From positions 1 through 64,000 of the forward strand of contig NZ_JABFFR010000025.1 in NCBI RefSeq assembly GCF_013423485.1: a DNA stretch of 64,000 bases, read 5' to 3'. Positions within the stretch are counted from its first letter, which is position 1. Every line of letters starts with the position of its first letter. Source of the DNA: Azospirillum oleiclasticum (GTDB taxonomy: Bacteria; Pseudomonadota; Alphaproteobacteria; Azospirillales; Azospirillaceae). This document shows, piece after piece, positions 8,565 to 16,988 of the stretch. The notes under the pieces are model-generated. The model made no database searches, was not told where the DNA came from, and worked only from the letters and a program-made list of their open reading frames with translations. Position numbers and translations under genes: made by a program.

Positions 8565-9236
8565 GTGAGCGACAAGGAGACCGGGGGGGACGTGCCGGCC
8601 GGGCACGTTCGGCACGAACAGACCTCGCCAGGCTCCGCGCAGCGGCGGGAGGAGATCCTGGCCGCCGCCTTCCAGGTGCTCGAGGAGCACGGATACCGCG
8701 GTGCCAGCACACTGGCCATTGCGCGCCGCGCCCGAACATCGAAGGAAACCCTGTACAACTGGTTCGGCTCCAAGCACGGGCTGTTCACGGCGCTGGTGTC
8801 ATCCTGCGCGGAATCGATGGACGCCGAACTGGCGCGGGCGGCCGGGCGCCCCGATCTGCCACCTTACGAGGTGCTGCAAGGGCTGGCCACGGCGCTGCTT
8901 CACGCCGCCACGGGCGGACGCGCTGTCACCGTCACCCAGGTGGCGATCAGCGAATCGTGCAGTTCGCCGGAATTCGGCCGTATCCTGTTCGACGAGACAC
9001 GGTGCAAACTGTGGCAGCGCTTCGCCGGGCACCTGGAGCGCTGGCAGGATGCCGGGCTGGTGGCGGTGGACGACACCGACGCCGCCAGCGAGACCTTCTT
9101 CGGGCTGGTCGTCGGCGACCTGTTGTTGCGCCGTCTGCTGGGGATCGAGCAGCCGACCACGCCGGACGAGATCGAGCGGCGCGCGCAACGTGCCTCCACC
9201 CAGTTCCTGACGCTGTTCGCGCCCGCGTCGCGGTGA
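8565..9236 (+). CDS. TetR/AcrR family transcriptional regulator
   Basis: This 223-residue protein starts at GTG 8565, with AAAGGA 6 nt upstream. The N-terminal TetR DNA-binding domain spans about residues 25-75: RREEILAAAFQVLEEHGY, then the helix-turn-helix TLAIARRARTSKETLYNWFGSKHGLF. The C-terminal region is predicted helical and resembles the TetR_C_7/AefR-like ligand and dimer domain. It is divergent from the exopolysaccharide operon, with two dyads in between, so control of that operon, of itself, or both is plausible. The ligand is unknown. Confidence 0.9.
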   Translation: MSDKETGGDVPAGHVRHEQTSPGSAQRREEILAAAFQVLEEHGYRGASTLAIARRARTSKETLYNWFGSKHGLFTALVSSCAESMDAELARAAGRPDLPPYEVLQGLATALLHAATGGRAVTVTQVAISESCSSPEFGRILFDETRCKLWQRFAGHLERWQDAGLVAVDDTDAASETFFGLVVGDLLLRRLLGIEQPTTPDEIERRAQRASTQFLTLFAPASR

Positions 9237-9371
9237 ATTCCGGAACCCCGTTGTCGCAAGGGGGTTGTCGGGGAGCCGCACTCCGCCGATTGTTGCGGCG
9301 TCTGTGGGCTGCGGGCCGGCCCTGCGACGGCTGGAGCGTGGTGCCGGAAGAGTGGGGCCGGGAGAGTCGCG

Positions 9372-11576
9372 ATGGACGATGCGGAGCGGAACAAGCCGTT
9401 GACCGGCATGGCGGACGAGCTGGACCGGCGCGAGGCGTTGCGCCAGCTCGCCGCCGCCGTGCGTGGCGACGGCATCGACATCGACACCGAGTCGACTCCG
9501 GCCCGCTTCTCCGTGGCGGTCGAGCATCCGGTGGTGGTGCCCGGCACCGACCGCCGTGTGAAGCTGCGCTTCCGCGTCGCCGTCGGGGTGCTGCCCGACG
9601 TCGAGGCGGACATCTGGGGCGCCATCACATCGCCGGACGGCTTCAGCCGGGCGCAGGCCCGCGCGCTCGGCAAGCGGGTGAAGGCCGCCTGTCTGGGTTC
9701 GCCGGCCATCGCCAAGGCGCGCGACCGGGTGGATGGTTGGCTGTCCTCCATGGCCGGACGCGCGGGCTCCTTCGGCGATTCGTGGCGGCCAAAGGCGTTC
9801 GCCGACGAGCTGGTGCGGGCCGCCGCCTTCGGTGGCCGCATCCCGCGCCTGCAGACGCTGCTGGACGCGCTGGAGGAGGCCTTCTCCACCGCCGCCGCGC
9901 GTGCCGGGCTGAAGGTGCGGCGGGAGCGGCTGGAGACGGCGTCCGGCCTGGGCGTCTATCTGGATGGCTTCGCCTCCGCCCGCGCCATGGTGCGCAAGCT
10001 GCGGCTGTTCGTCGGCCCCACCAACTCCGGCAAGACGCATGCCGCCATGGACCGGCTGGCCGAGGCAGACAGCGGCTGCTACCTCGCCCCGCTGCGCCTG
10101 CTCGCCCTGGAAGGGCAGGAGGCGTTGGAAACCCGCGGGCGGCCGTGCAGCCTCGTCACCGGTGAGGAGCGGGACGTGCGGCCGGGGGCGGCGCATGTCT
10201 CCTCCACCATCGAGATGGTGAACACCAACCGCGTCTGGGGCGCCTGCGTCATCGACGAGATCCAGATGATCGGCGACGCCGACCGCGGCTGGGCCTGGAC
10301 CCAGGCGGTGGCCGGGGTGGCGGCGCCCGAGATCATCATGACGGGCTCCGCCGACGCCATCCCCTACGTCAAGCGGCTGGTCGAGGCCACCGGCGAGGAT
10401 CTGGAGATCGTCGAGTTCACCCGCAAATCGCCGCTGCGCGTGCAGGAGGAGAAGGTCCCGCTGTCCGAGGTGCGCCGCGGCGATGCGGTGGTGGCCTTTT
10501 CGCGCAAGGACGTGATGGCCCTGCGGCGCGAGCTGCTGGGACGCGACCACACGGTGTCGGTCATCTACGGCGCCCTGTCGCCGGAGGTGCGGCGGGCGGA
10601 GGCGCGGCGCTTCCGCGAGGGCACGGCCGATGTGCTGGTGGCCACCGACGCCATCGGCATGGGGTTGAACCTGCCGATCGCCCGCGTCGTGCTGTCCACC
10701 ACCCGCAAGTTCGACGGCCGCGAGGAGCGCGAGCTGACCGCGTCGGAGATCCGCCAGATCGGCGGCCGGGCCGGGCGCTACGGCATGCACGAGGATGGGC
10801 GGGTGGCGGTGCTGGACGGGGAGAGCATCAACCCCGTGCGCCGGGCGCTCACCTCGCCCCCAGTGCCGCCAGAGGATCCGCGCCCCTGGATTTCCCCCAA
10901 CCTGACCCATGTCGAGGCCATCGCGCAGGAGCTGGACACCGACAGCCTCGTCCGCGTGCTCCGCACGGCGGGGCAGGAGCTGCTGCGCGCGCATCAGACG
11001 TTCCGCATGACCGACCTGGAAGGGCGCATCCAGGCGGCGACGGCCGTCGACCGGGCCAAGCTGCCGCTGTCCGTCCGCGACCTTCTCGCCCGCTGCCCCA
11101 TCGACGTGCGTGACCAGAACCAGCTCCGCCTGCTCGGTGGCTGGGCGCTGAACCAGGGGCGCGGCATCCCCAACGCCGCCCCGGTCGGCGCCGAGCGCTT
11201 CCGGCACCATGTCGGCACCGATGTGGAGCTGGAGGCCGCCGAACGCGCGGTGAAGGAGCTGACCGCCTACGCCTGGCTCGCCTACCGCTTCCCGGAGGCG
11301 TACCCGGAAATGGACCTGTGCCAGGAACGGCGCGCCACGCTCAACGCCTTCATCGAGCGCACGCTGGCCGAGCGCTCGCTGGCCCGCGCCTGCCCGGTCT
11401 GCGGCACGCGGCTGAAGGCCAACCACCGTTTCCGGGTCTGCGATTCCTGCTACGCGTCGCGCGTCGAGCAGCGGGTGCGCCGGCCGGGCGAGTCGGCCGG
11501 GGAGGAGCGCCCCCACCACCGCCGCGTCCACCACCCCCTGCCGGGGGGGCGCGGGCGGAGCCGGGCGGGGCGGTAA
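9372..11576 (+). CDS. SUV3-like DEAD-type helicase with C-terminal zinc-finger motif
   Basis: This 734-residue protein has GGAGAG 6 nt before ATG 9372. The helicase core begins near residue 210 with LFVGPTNSGKTHAAM (Walker A 215-222), then DEIQ (about 294-297) in place of DEAD. Next come VIYGALSPEVRRAEARRFR, TDAIGMGLNLPIARV and QIGGRAGR (motif VI). These are the signatures of the SUV3/Ski2-related RNA helicases known from mitochondria and alphaproteobacteria. A C-terminal CPVCG-(N13)-CDSC pair (about 674-693) suggests a zinc-binding knuckle. The N-terminal 200 residues are not recognised. A role in RNA turnover or ribosome-related RNA remodelling is inference from the family. Confidence 0.85.
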   Translation: MDDAERNKPLTGMADELDRREALRQLAAAVRGDGIDIDTESTPARFSVAVEHPVVVPGTDRRVKLRFRVAVGVLPDVEADIWGAITSPDGFSRAQARALGKRVKAACLGSPAIAKARDRVDGWLSSMAGRAGSFGDSWRPKAFADELVRAAAFGGRIPRLQTLLDALEEAFSTAAARAGLKVRRERLETASGLGVYLDGFASARAMVRKLRLFVGPTNSGKTHAAMDRLAEADSGCYLAPLRLLALEGQEALETRGRPCSLVTGEERDVRPGAAHVSSTIEMVNTNRVWGACVIDEIQMIGDADRGWAWTQAVAGVAAPEIIMTGSADAIPYVKRLVEATGEDLEIVEFTRKSPLRVQEEKVPLSEVRRGDAVVAFSRKDVMALRRELLGRDHTVSVIYGALSPEVRRAEARRFREGTADVLVATDAIGMGLNLPIARVVLSTTRKFDGREERELTASEIRQIGGRAGRYGMHEDGRVAVLDGESINPVRRALTSPPVPPEDPRPWISPNLTHVEAIAQELDTDSLVRVLRTAGQELLRAHQTFRMTDLEGRIQAATAVDRAKLPLSVRDLLARCPIDVRDQNQLRLLGGWALNQGRGIPNAAPVGAERFRHHVGTDVELEAAERAVKELTAYAWLAYRFPEAYPEMDLCQERRATLNAFIERTLAERSLARACPVCGTRLKANHRFRVCDSCYASRVEQRVRRPGESAGEERPHHRRVHHPLPGGRGRSRAGR

Positions 11577-11664
11577 TCAGGATGGCTTTGGCGCCGGTTC
11601 TTGTCATCCATCCGGCCCGGTCTCATAATCTGCACGTGGTTACTGCCAAAATGTGGGGCATGCG

Positions 11665-12033
11665 ATGCCGACCGCCCGGGATTTTCTGAGCGATGTGGTT
11701 GCCGCCGATGGCTTCATCGCCACGGATCGTCTGACGGGCGAACTGCGCATCACGAAGATCGAACTGGCGAACGCGGCCGGGCTGTCGCGGGAAGCCGTGT
11801 CGAAGTCGGCCCGTCTGAAGGCGCCGTCAACCCAGGCACGCCTGCGCGATGTGGTGGAGATCGTCAACCGCATTCTGCCCTGGGCCGGGTCCGTTCAGCA
11901 GGCCTTCGCGTGGTACCGCGCCCAGCCGATTCCCTCTTTCGGCGACCAGACGGCCGAGGATCTCGTCAAGGAAGGGCGTGCCGAAGCGGTGAAACGGTAT
12001 CTCAGCCGCATCGCGGTCGGCGGCTACGCATGA
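11665..12033 (+). CDS. Antitoxin of the MbcA/ParS/Xre family
   Basis: From ATG 11665 (GGGG about 7 nt upstream) the protein is 122 residues; an in-frame GTG at 11653 is the alternative start. It has a helix-turn-helix-like segment (ITKIELANAAGLSREAVSKSARLK) and a C-terminal DUF2384-type toxin-binding region. The latter runs from RDVVEIVNRILPWAGSVQQ through AFAWYRAQPIPSF to the closing segment TAEDLVKEGRAEAVKRYLSRI. Its stop overlaps the start of the RES-domain gene (ATGA). This is the standard order of a RES-Xre (ParST/MbcTA) type II toxin-antitoxin module, in which the antitoxin also represses the operon. Confidence 0.88.
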   Translation: MPTARDFLSDVVAADGFIATDRLTGELRITKIELANAAGLSREAVSKSARLKAPSTQARLRDVVEIVNRILPWAGSVQQAFAWYRAQPIPSFGDQTAEDLVKEGRAEAVKRYLSRIAVGGYA

Positions 12034-12548
12034 GGCTGATCGGTCAGGCCTTCCGCGCCCATCATCCGCGCTGGGCGTTTTTGCCGACCTCCGGCCAAGG
12101 GGCGGCGTTGCACGGAGGGCGTTTCAATCCGCCGGGCGTGCCGGCCCTGTACACCGCCTTAAGGTTGGAGACGGCCTGGCTGGAGGCGCAGCAAGCCTTT
12201 CCCTTCAAGGCGCAGCCCATGACGATCGTCGCTTACGCGGTGGATTGCGACCCGATGGCCGATCTGACCGACGCGACGACTCTTCAACGCTTGGGAGTGC
12301 TGCCGGCAGACCTCGCCTGCGGCTGGGAGGATCTTGCCGACCGGGGAATCGACCCGCCGAGCTGGGGTGTGGCCCGCCGGCTCTTCGCGGTCGGATATGC
12401 CGGTATCCTCGTTCCGAGCTTCGCCCATGGCGCCACCGTTGATGATGTGAACCTCGTCTTCTGGCGCTGGTCCGATGCACCCCCGCATCAGGTTCGCGTT
12501 ATCGACGACCAGGGCCGGCTGCCCAAGGACGACCGGTCCTGGACGTGA
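12030..12548 (+). CDS. RES-domain toxin (ParT/MbcT type)
   Basis: This 172-residue protein starts at ATG 12030 and overlaps the antitoxin stop by 4 nt. The RES fold residues are visible: Arg31 in GGRFNPPG, Tyr41 in ALYTA, Glu47 in RLETAWLEA and Ser130 in GILVPSFA. RES toxins degrade NAD+ or ADP-ribosylate a host enzyme, and act in the cytoplasm when antitoxin is lost. All key residues are present, so the gene appears intact. It ends 10 bp before the convergent gpmA stop. Confidence 0.9.
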   Translation: MRLIGQAFRAHHPRWAFLPTSGQGAALHGGRFNPPGVPALYTALRLETAWLEAQQAFPFKAQPMTIVAYAVDCDPMADLTDATTLQRLGVLPADLACGWEDLADRGIDPPSWGVARRLFAVGYAGILVPSFAHGATVDDVNLVFWRWSDAPPHQVRVIDDQGRLPKDDRSWT

Positions 12549-12558
12549 ATCCGGTTCC

Positions 12559-13287
12559 CTATTCCCGTCGCCACTCCGCCGGTTCCGCCGCCCCGCCGGG
12601 GTGCAGGAAGTAGCGGCGGAGCGGGGCCAGGCCGGTGTCCAGCTCGTAGACGAGCGGGCGGCCGGTGGGGATCTCGACCTGGGGGATGACGTCGTCGGGC
12701 ACGCCGTCCAGATGCTTGACGAGCCCGCGCAGGCTGTTGCCATGCGCCGCCACGATGGCCCGGGCGCCGAGCCGCAGGGCCGGCACGATCGATTCCGTCC
12801 AATAGGGCAGGACCCGCTCCATCGTGTCCTTCAGGCTCTCGCCGCGCGGGCGCTGGCTGGCCGCGAGGCCGGCGTAGCGGCGGTCGTCGAGCGCGGAGCG
12901 CGGGTCCGCCGGGTCGATGGGGGGCGGCGGCACGTCCCAGCTCCGCCGCCACAGGGCGACCATGGCGTCGCCGTGCCGCTCGGCGGTCCGGTGCTTGTCG
13001 AGCCCCTGGAGGGCGCCGTAATGCCGTTCGTTGAGGCGCCAGTGCTTGTGCACCGGCAGCCACAGCCGGTCCAGTTCGCCCAGCACGGTGTGCAGCGTGA
13101 CGATGGCGCGGGTCAGCACCGAGGTGAAGGCCACATCCAGGTCGAAGCCGGCGGCTTTCAGCGCCGCCGCGGCCGACCGGCTCTCCGCCAGTCCCGCCTC
13201 CGTCAACGGAACATCCGTCCATCCGGTAAACAGATTCCTCCGGTTCCAATCGCTCTGGCCATGGCGGATCAGGACAAGCCTATGCAT
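12559..13287 (-). CDS. gpmA: 2,3-bisphosphoglycerate-dependent phosphoglycerate mutase
   Basis: From ATG 13287 this is a 242-residue protein; a longer in-frame start at 13305 would add six unlikely residues. It contains RHGQSDWN (phosphohistidine His9), NLFTGWTDVPLTEAG, TSVLTRAI, LNERHYGALQGLDK, RGESLKDT and AHGNSLRGLVKHLDG, as in dPGM enzymes. It interconverts 3- and 2-phosphoglycerate in glycolysis and gluconeogenesis. It is monocistronic, convergent with the toxin-antitoxin pair and divergent from the following small genes. Confidence 0.95.
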   Translation of the reverse strand: MHRLVLIRHGQSDWNRRNLFTGWTDVPLTEAGLAESRSAAAALKAAGFDLDVAFTSVLTRAIVTLHTVLGELDRLWLPVHKHWRLNERHYGALQGLDKHRTAERHGDAMVALWRRSWDVPPPPIDPADPRSALDDRRYAGLAASQRPRGESLKDTMERVLPYWTESIVPALRLGARAIVAAHGNSLRGLVKHLDGVPDDVIPQVEIPTGRPLVYELDTGLAPLRRYFLHPGGAAEPAEWRRE

Positions 13288-13519
13288 CGTCGCACCCCCG
13301 GCCACCCGCAGCGTGGCAATACACTTCCATCGATTAGAACGCTATCATTCCTTCGGCTGTTCCAATTCTTCCAATCCAGCATCAACAAATGCACAACTGT
13401 GACAGGGCCGAAATAAGCGCGACATACTCGGATAACAATGGCTGGTTACCGTTCTTTCCACAGCCGGTGCAAGGAAACGGTTGGAATTCCGAGGGTTGGA
13501 GCGCGGCACGGTCGCGGTG

Positions 13520-13536
13520 GTCTCCCGGTGGGAGAC
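13520..13536. repeat. Short perfect hairpin GTCTCCC-GGT-GGGAGAC
   Basis: This 7-bp perfect inverted repeat with a 3-nt loop lies about 70 bp upstream of the preferred start of the winged-helix gene. It could be an operator. It has no T-tract. Confidence 0.4.
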
Positions 13537-13607
13537 AGGTCCGGACGAAGTCGCAGGGCGTTCTCCTCGGGAGATATGTCAATTTCGACTTGCTCAACGA
13601 GGCCGCC

Positions 13608-13883
13608 ATGCAGCATCATGACCACCTCTCCAGGGCCGTCTCCACCGATCGGGACATCACGCTGGAGGCGTTGCGTGTCTTCACCTACCTGAGCCGGCGG
13701 CTCTATTTCGATCATCCGGTTCCGGTGCTGCAGTCTGAACTGGCGGATGCGCTGGGTATGCAACGGCCCAACGTCAATCGCGCCATCAAGCTGCTGGAGA
13801 TGAAGCAGATCCTGCTTCGTGACTCCAAGCTCGGCCGGGCGATCACGTTCCGCCTCAACCCGGAACTGGGCAGCCGGGCCTGA
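13608..13883 (+). CDS. Small winged-helix DNA-binding protein (RepL-like pattern)
   Basis: I prefer ATG 13608, preceded by GAGG with 5-nt spacing, giving 91 residues. The frame is open back to an ATG at 13389, but that stretch is rich in codons rare here (ATA, AGG, TTA, AGA). The protein has LEALRVFTYLSRRLYF, then the helix-turn-helix VLQSELADALGMQRPNVNRAIKLLEMKQIL, and ends GRAITFRLNPELG. The closing segment and the wing resemble RepL/phage-type replication or maintenance proteins and MarR-like regulators. Upstream residues YVNFDLLNEAA may also belong to the protein if a TTG start near 13587 is used. The function is not established. Confidence 0.6.
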   Translation: MQHHDHLSRAVSTDRDITLEALRVFTYLSRRLYFDHPVPVLQSELADALGMQRPNVNRAIKLLEMKQILLRDSKLGRAITFRLNPELGSRA

Positions 13884-13895
13884 ACTGGCCCTTGC

Positions 13896-14240
13896 ATGAT
13901 CTTCGAAACACGTCAGCTCGTCTTTTCCAACACCGCGCTCCGCAACGCCTTCGCCTGGTACCAGACGGTACCAAACCAGACCGAGCTGCCGCATGGGATC
14001 ATCACATCGGTGGTCCCGCGCGCCGGCGGCGGTGTGACGGTGTTTGTCCAGCAGAGCGGCGCATCGAAGATGCGCGACGTGACGTTCCTGGCCAGCAAGA
14101 CACTGGCCGTCCTGCTGTATTTCTGCCGCAAGCAACGCATCCCCATACCGCGCGACGCGGGCAAGGACATCGCGGCGGCGGACGACAGCATCATCCTAAC
14201 CATCGACAACCGCATCAAGACGGCCGGTCCGACCGGCTGA
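13896..14240 (+). CDS. Hypothetical protein, 114 residues
   Basis: The gene starts 12 bp after the stop of the winged-helix gene and is probably co-transcribed with it. The sequence mixes strands and helices (LVFSNTALRNAFAWYQTV, GGVTVFVQQSG, MRDVTFLASKTLAVLLYFCRKQ). It has no signal peptide, membrane segment or recognised domain. The N-terminal half is less GC-biased than its neighbours, which together with the small winged-helix neighbour hints at a mobile origin. I do not recognise the family. Confidence 0.55.
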   Translation: MIFETRQLVFSNTALRNAFAWYQTVPNQTELPHGIITSVVPRAGGGVTVFVQQSGASKMRDVTFLASKTLAVLLYFCRKQRIPIPRDAGKDIAAADDSIILTIDNRIKTAGPTG

Positions 14241-14257
14241 CGTTCCTTGTACCAAGT

Positions 14258-14407
14258 ACCATTGTTCGTGACCGATCAATGGTCCCTCACACGCCGGGCG
14301 GCCCGCATCCGCGGGCCTTGGCCCCCCATCCATCTGGGCGGGCATGAGCCCGCGGGGCCTCAACGGCCCAACCAAGTCCCGATGAGTTGCACTCATCGGG
14401 ACTTGGT
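14258..14407. terminator. Cluster of four stem-loops at a convergent junction
   Basis: Four inverted repeats lie between convergent genes. The first is ACCATTG/CAATGGT (14258-14283) and the second GGCCCGC-ATCC-GCGGGCC (14300-14317). The third is GCGGGC-ATGA-GCCCGC (14338-14353). The fourth is a perfect 17-bp-arm palindrome with a TGC loop (14371-14407, left arm starting ACCAAGTCCCGATGAGT). None is followed by a T-run. They could act as a bidirectional, Rho-assisted terminator or RNA-stabilising block. Confidence 0.5.
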
Positions 14408-14418
14408 ATTACCCGGCG

Positions 14419-15792
14419 TCAGCCGGCCGTCGGTCCGTCCAGCGTCTCCATGGTCCGGCGCAGCAGCTCGTCCGCGTGGCCGGAGCCGGCGACCAGCTCC
14501 ATCAGGCGGACGGCGTAGAACAGCGACTGCTCGACCGTGTCGCGCTCCTCGCCGCCGACGCCCGTGCGGCCGAGGGAATCGAGCACCCGTCCGACCTGCT
14601 TCTCGACGCCCTTGCCGATGGTGGCGAGCGTCTCGCTCACCGCGTGGTCGAGGCCGATGGCCCCGGCGAAGCGCTGGCAGCGCCGCAGCGCGCGCGCGTG
14701 GTCCTCCGCCTGGAGCTGCGCGCCGTCGTCGGGCGGCAGCATCGGCACGGCATCCGTGGCCGGAACCGGCAGGCTGCCGAGGATGCTGCCGGCGGCGGGG
14801 GTGAGCACGGCCTGTTCGACCATGCGGCCGACCGCGCTGCGCACGCCGCCCAGCCGCTCGTCGTATTTGGTCTCGTTGACCAGCGACATGACGGAGTGGG
14901 TGGATTCCAGGCTTTCCACCAGCTGTTCGGCCATGGTGACGGCGGCGTTGGGATCGGGCGGCGCCCGGTCGGCGCTTCCGGCCCGCTCCTCCAACCCGTC
15001 GACGACGATGCCGGACAGGGCGGCGAACACCGCCGCCTTCTCCCGCCGGGCCTTGCCGAACTCCATGCCGCCGAGGGCTGCCAGCAGCTCCGCCGGTTCG
15101 CGCAGCCGCGCGGCGGCCACGGCCAGCAGACAGGCGGGCTTGTTGGTGCCGGCCTTCGCCACCTCCACCACATGCTCCTCGATGAAGGCGACGTGTTCGG
15201 GCAGCAGTTCCAGGAAGGGCTTGGGGGACAGGACCCGCTTCACCTCGGCGATGGCGTGGCCGATCTCCAGATACTCCACCGCCTGCCGCGCCTCGGCCAG
15301 AAGTTCCTCCCCGCCACCGAGCAACGCGCGACGCTGGCGCGGGTTCTGCTCCGCCTCCTTGAGCGCCTGCCGCAGCGTGGTCGCGGCGACGTACCAGAGG
15401 CGGCAGCCCAGCGTGTGGCGCGCGTGCCCGTCCGTGGCGGCGATGCCGCGCACCTGCTGCTGCATCGCCTGCATGTGGCGCGCGTCGGCGCGCTCCTCCA
15501 CCACCCGCCACAGCGGGTCGATGATGGCGCGGCTGATGTGGCCGTGCGTGGCGTCGCCCGGCGGGGCGGTGTCCAGCACATCCTCGAACGGGTCGCAGAA
15601 CACGCGCTTCAGCGTCAGCCGGCGCATCGGGCGCACCCGCGCCAGCCGCGGGCGGATCGTCTCGAAGGTCTCGCGCACGCGCGGATGCTCGCCGATCTGC
15701 TCCAGCAGCCGCACGATCTCCACGAACTTGGCTTCCGGGATTTCGTTGAGGCGCCTCTCCAGCCCGGCGAGCAAATCCGGCTCCCGGCTCAT
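14419..15792 (-). CDS. Protein of unknown function, 457 residues
   Basis: The start at ATG 15792 overlaps the stop of the upstream gene (ATGA), so the two are translationally coupled. The sequence is mostly helical and soluble: LAGLERRLNEIPEAKFVEIVRLLEQI at the N-terminus, a middle region with EYLEIGHAIAEVKRVL, and a C-terminal VEQSLFYAVRLMELVAGSG. There is no signal peptide, transmembrane segment, P-loop or catalytic motif. I do not recognise a family. Pairing with the equally unrecognised upstream gene suggests a two-protein complex. Confidence 0.7.
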   Translation of the reverse strand: MSREPDLLAGLERRLNEIPEAKFVEIVRLLEQIGEHPRVRETFETIRPRLARVRPMRRLTLKRVFCDPFEDVLDTAPPGDATHGHISRAIIDPLWRVVEERADARHMQAMQQQVRGIAATDGHARHTLGCRLWYVAATTLRQALKEAEQNPRQRRALLGGGEELLAEARQAVEYLEIGHAIAEVKRVLSPKPFLELLPEHVAFIEEHVVEVAKAGTNKPACLLAVAAARLREPAELLAALGGMEFGKARREKAAVFAALSGIVVDGLEERAGSADRAPPDPNAAVTMAEQLVESLESTHSVMSLVNETKYDERLGGVRSAVGRMVEQAVLTPAAGSILGSLPVPATDAVPMLPPDDGAQLQAEDHARALRRCQRFAGAIGLDHAVSETLATIGKGVEKQVGRVLDSLGRTGVGGEERDTVEQSLFYAVRLMELVAGSGHADELLRRTMETLDGPTAG

Positions 15793-16904
15793 GCTGCCGC
15801 CTTCGCCTTGATGGCCTCGATGCGGTGGATGAGCTCCATGTCCATCCGTCCTGTACGCCAGTCCTCGTACGCGCGTACGGACCGGCGGTGCTGGACGAGT
15901 ACGCGCTTGGCGTCGTCGGCGTGGTCGTGGCGGCTTTCCGATGCCGGGATCAGCGGCAGGATGCGGAAGGCCTCGTTCACCGTCATCCGCTGTTCCTGCC
16001 GCTCGCGCTCCAACGCCTCGCGCCAGGACGCGATGACGAAGTCCCAGCCATCGACCAGCCAGGACAGACGCCACGCCAGCCGGCGGATCGGCACCATCTG
16101 GCGGTTCCAGTCGCGGATCATGCCGCCGAGCTGGCGCAGCCGCCCGTCGAAATCCACCAGAACCTTCTCGCCGATCTCCAGCGTGTGGGTGGCGACGTCG
16201 GCGCAGAAGGCGGCCACGGGGGCGGTGTCGGAGGCGTCCTCGTCCGCCCAGCTGCGGATCGAGTCCCGGAACTCCGCCAGCTCGCGCATCCGCTTGCGCA
16301 ACCGCCCCGGTTCCGGCGCGTGCACCAGCCCGACCGGGCCCGCCACGTCGGCCAGATCGGCGACGCGGCGGTACAGCTCGTTCGGCTCGATCTCCAGCAC
16401 GCCGGCCGCACGGTTCATGTATTCCCGTGTGATGTCCTCGCCGCGGTCGCTGCGCAGCCCTTCACGCAGCACCTCCAGCGATTCCAGCCCGGCGACCTTC
16501 AGGATTTCGACGATCAGCAGCAGGTTGGTGACGGTGCGGCATTCCTCGTCGACGGCGATCGCCTCGCGCGCGGCTTTCACCGCCTGCGGCCCGGCCAACC
16601 CGCAACGCGCCGCGCGCAACGAGGCCGACCGGATGTCCTGCGGTGAGCAGCCGGACCCCTTGACGATCTGGTCGTGCAGATAGCGGTCGTGGACGGTCAT
16701 GCTGACCATCTCCGGCACCACCTTCCACGGCACCACGTAGATGCCCTTGCCCTCGGAAAAGCTGGGGATCAGCACTTCCAGCCGCTGCCGGTCGTCCATA
16801 CGGACACGGGTCTGCGACAGCAGGGGCGTGGTGAAGGATACGGCGGCACCTCGCTCCTCGAAGGTCGATGGTGCGTAGATGACCGTGCCCTGCATGGCGT
16901 TCAA
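15789..16904 (-). CDS. Protein of unknown function, 371 residues
   Basis: This is the first gene of a two-gene operon with the 457-residue protein. The N-terminal part (MDDRQRLEVLIPSFSEGKGIYVVPWKVVPEMVSMTVHDRYLHDQI) looks like a conserved globular domain. The C-terminal half is helical and charged (REALERERQEQRMTVNEAFRILPLIP). No catalytic motif, membrane segment or export signal is visible. A start at codon 4 (MQGT) is also possible. Family and function are not recognised. Confidence 0.7.
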   Translation of the reverse strand: MNAMQGTVIYAPSTFEERGAAVSFTTPLLSQTRVRMDDRQRLEVLIPSFSEGKGIYVVPWKVVPEMVSMTVHDRYLHDQIVKGSGCSPQDIRSASLRAARCGLAGPQAVKAAREAIAVDEECRTVTNLLLIVEILKVAGLESLEVLREGLRSDRGEDITREYMNRAAGVLEIEPNELYRRVADLADVAGPVGLVHAPEPGRLRKRMRELAEFRDSIRSWADEDASDTAPVAAFCADVATHTLEIGEKVLVDFDGRLRQLGGMIRDWNRQMVPIRRLAWRLSWLVDGWDFVIASWREALERERQEQRMTVNEAFRILPLIPASESRHDHADDAKRVLVQHRRSVRAYEDWRTGRMDMELIHRIEAIKAKAAA

Positions 16905-16988
16905 CCGTTTGGCGTTACGGCGGACGCGCCGTTCCGATCACAATGCTAATACCGATGGGGCATTGGTCAATGCCGCTGCCCCGCTTCA

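Noticed and set aside
9250..9275. AACCCC...GGGGGTT hairpin after the tetR-type gene as a terminator
   Set aside because: The stem is short with a 10-nt loop and no T-run follows.
14476..16683. A 735-codon plus-strand frame over the two unknown minus-strand genes
   Set aside because: I weighed strand choice here because the genes are unrecognised. The minus-strand pair shows ATGA coupling and protein-like composition, whereas the plus-strand frame is compositionally odd and spans both genes.
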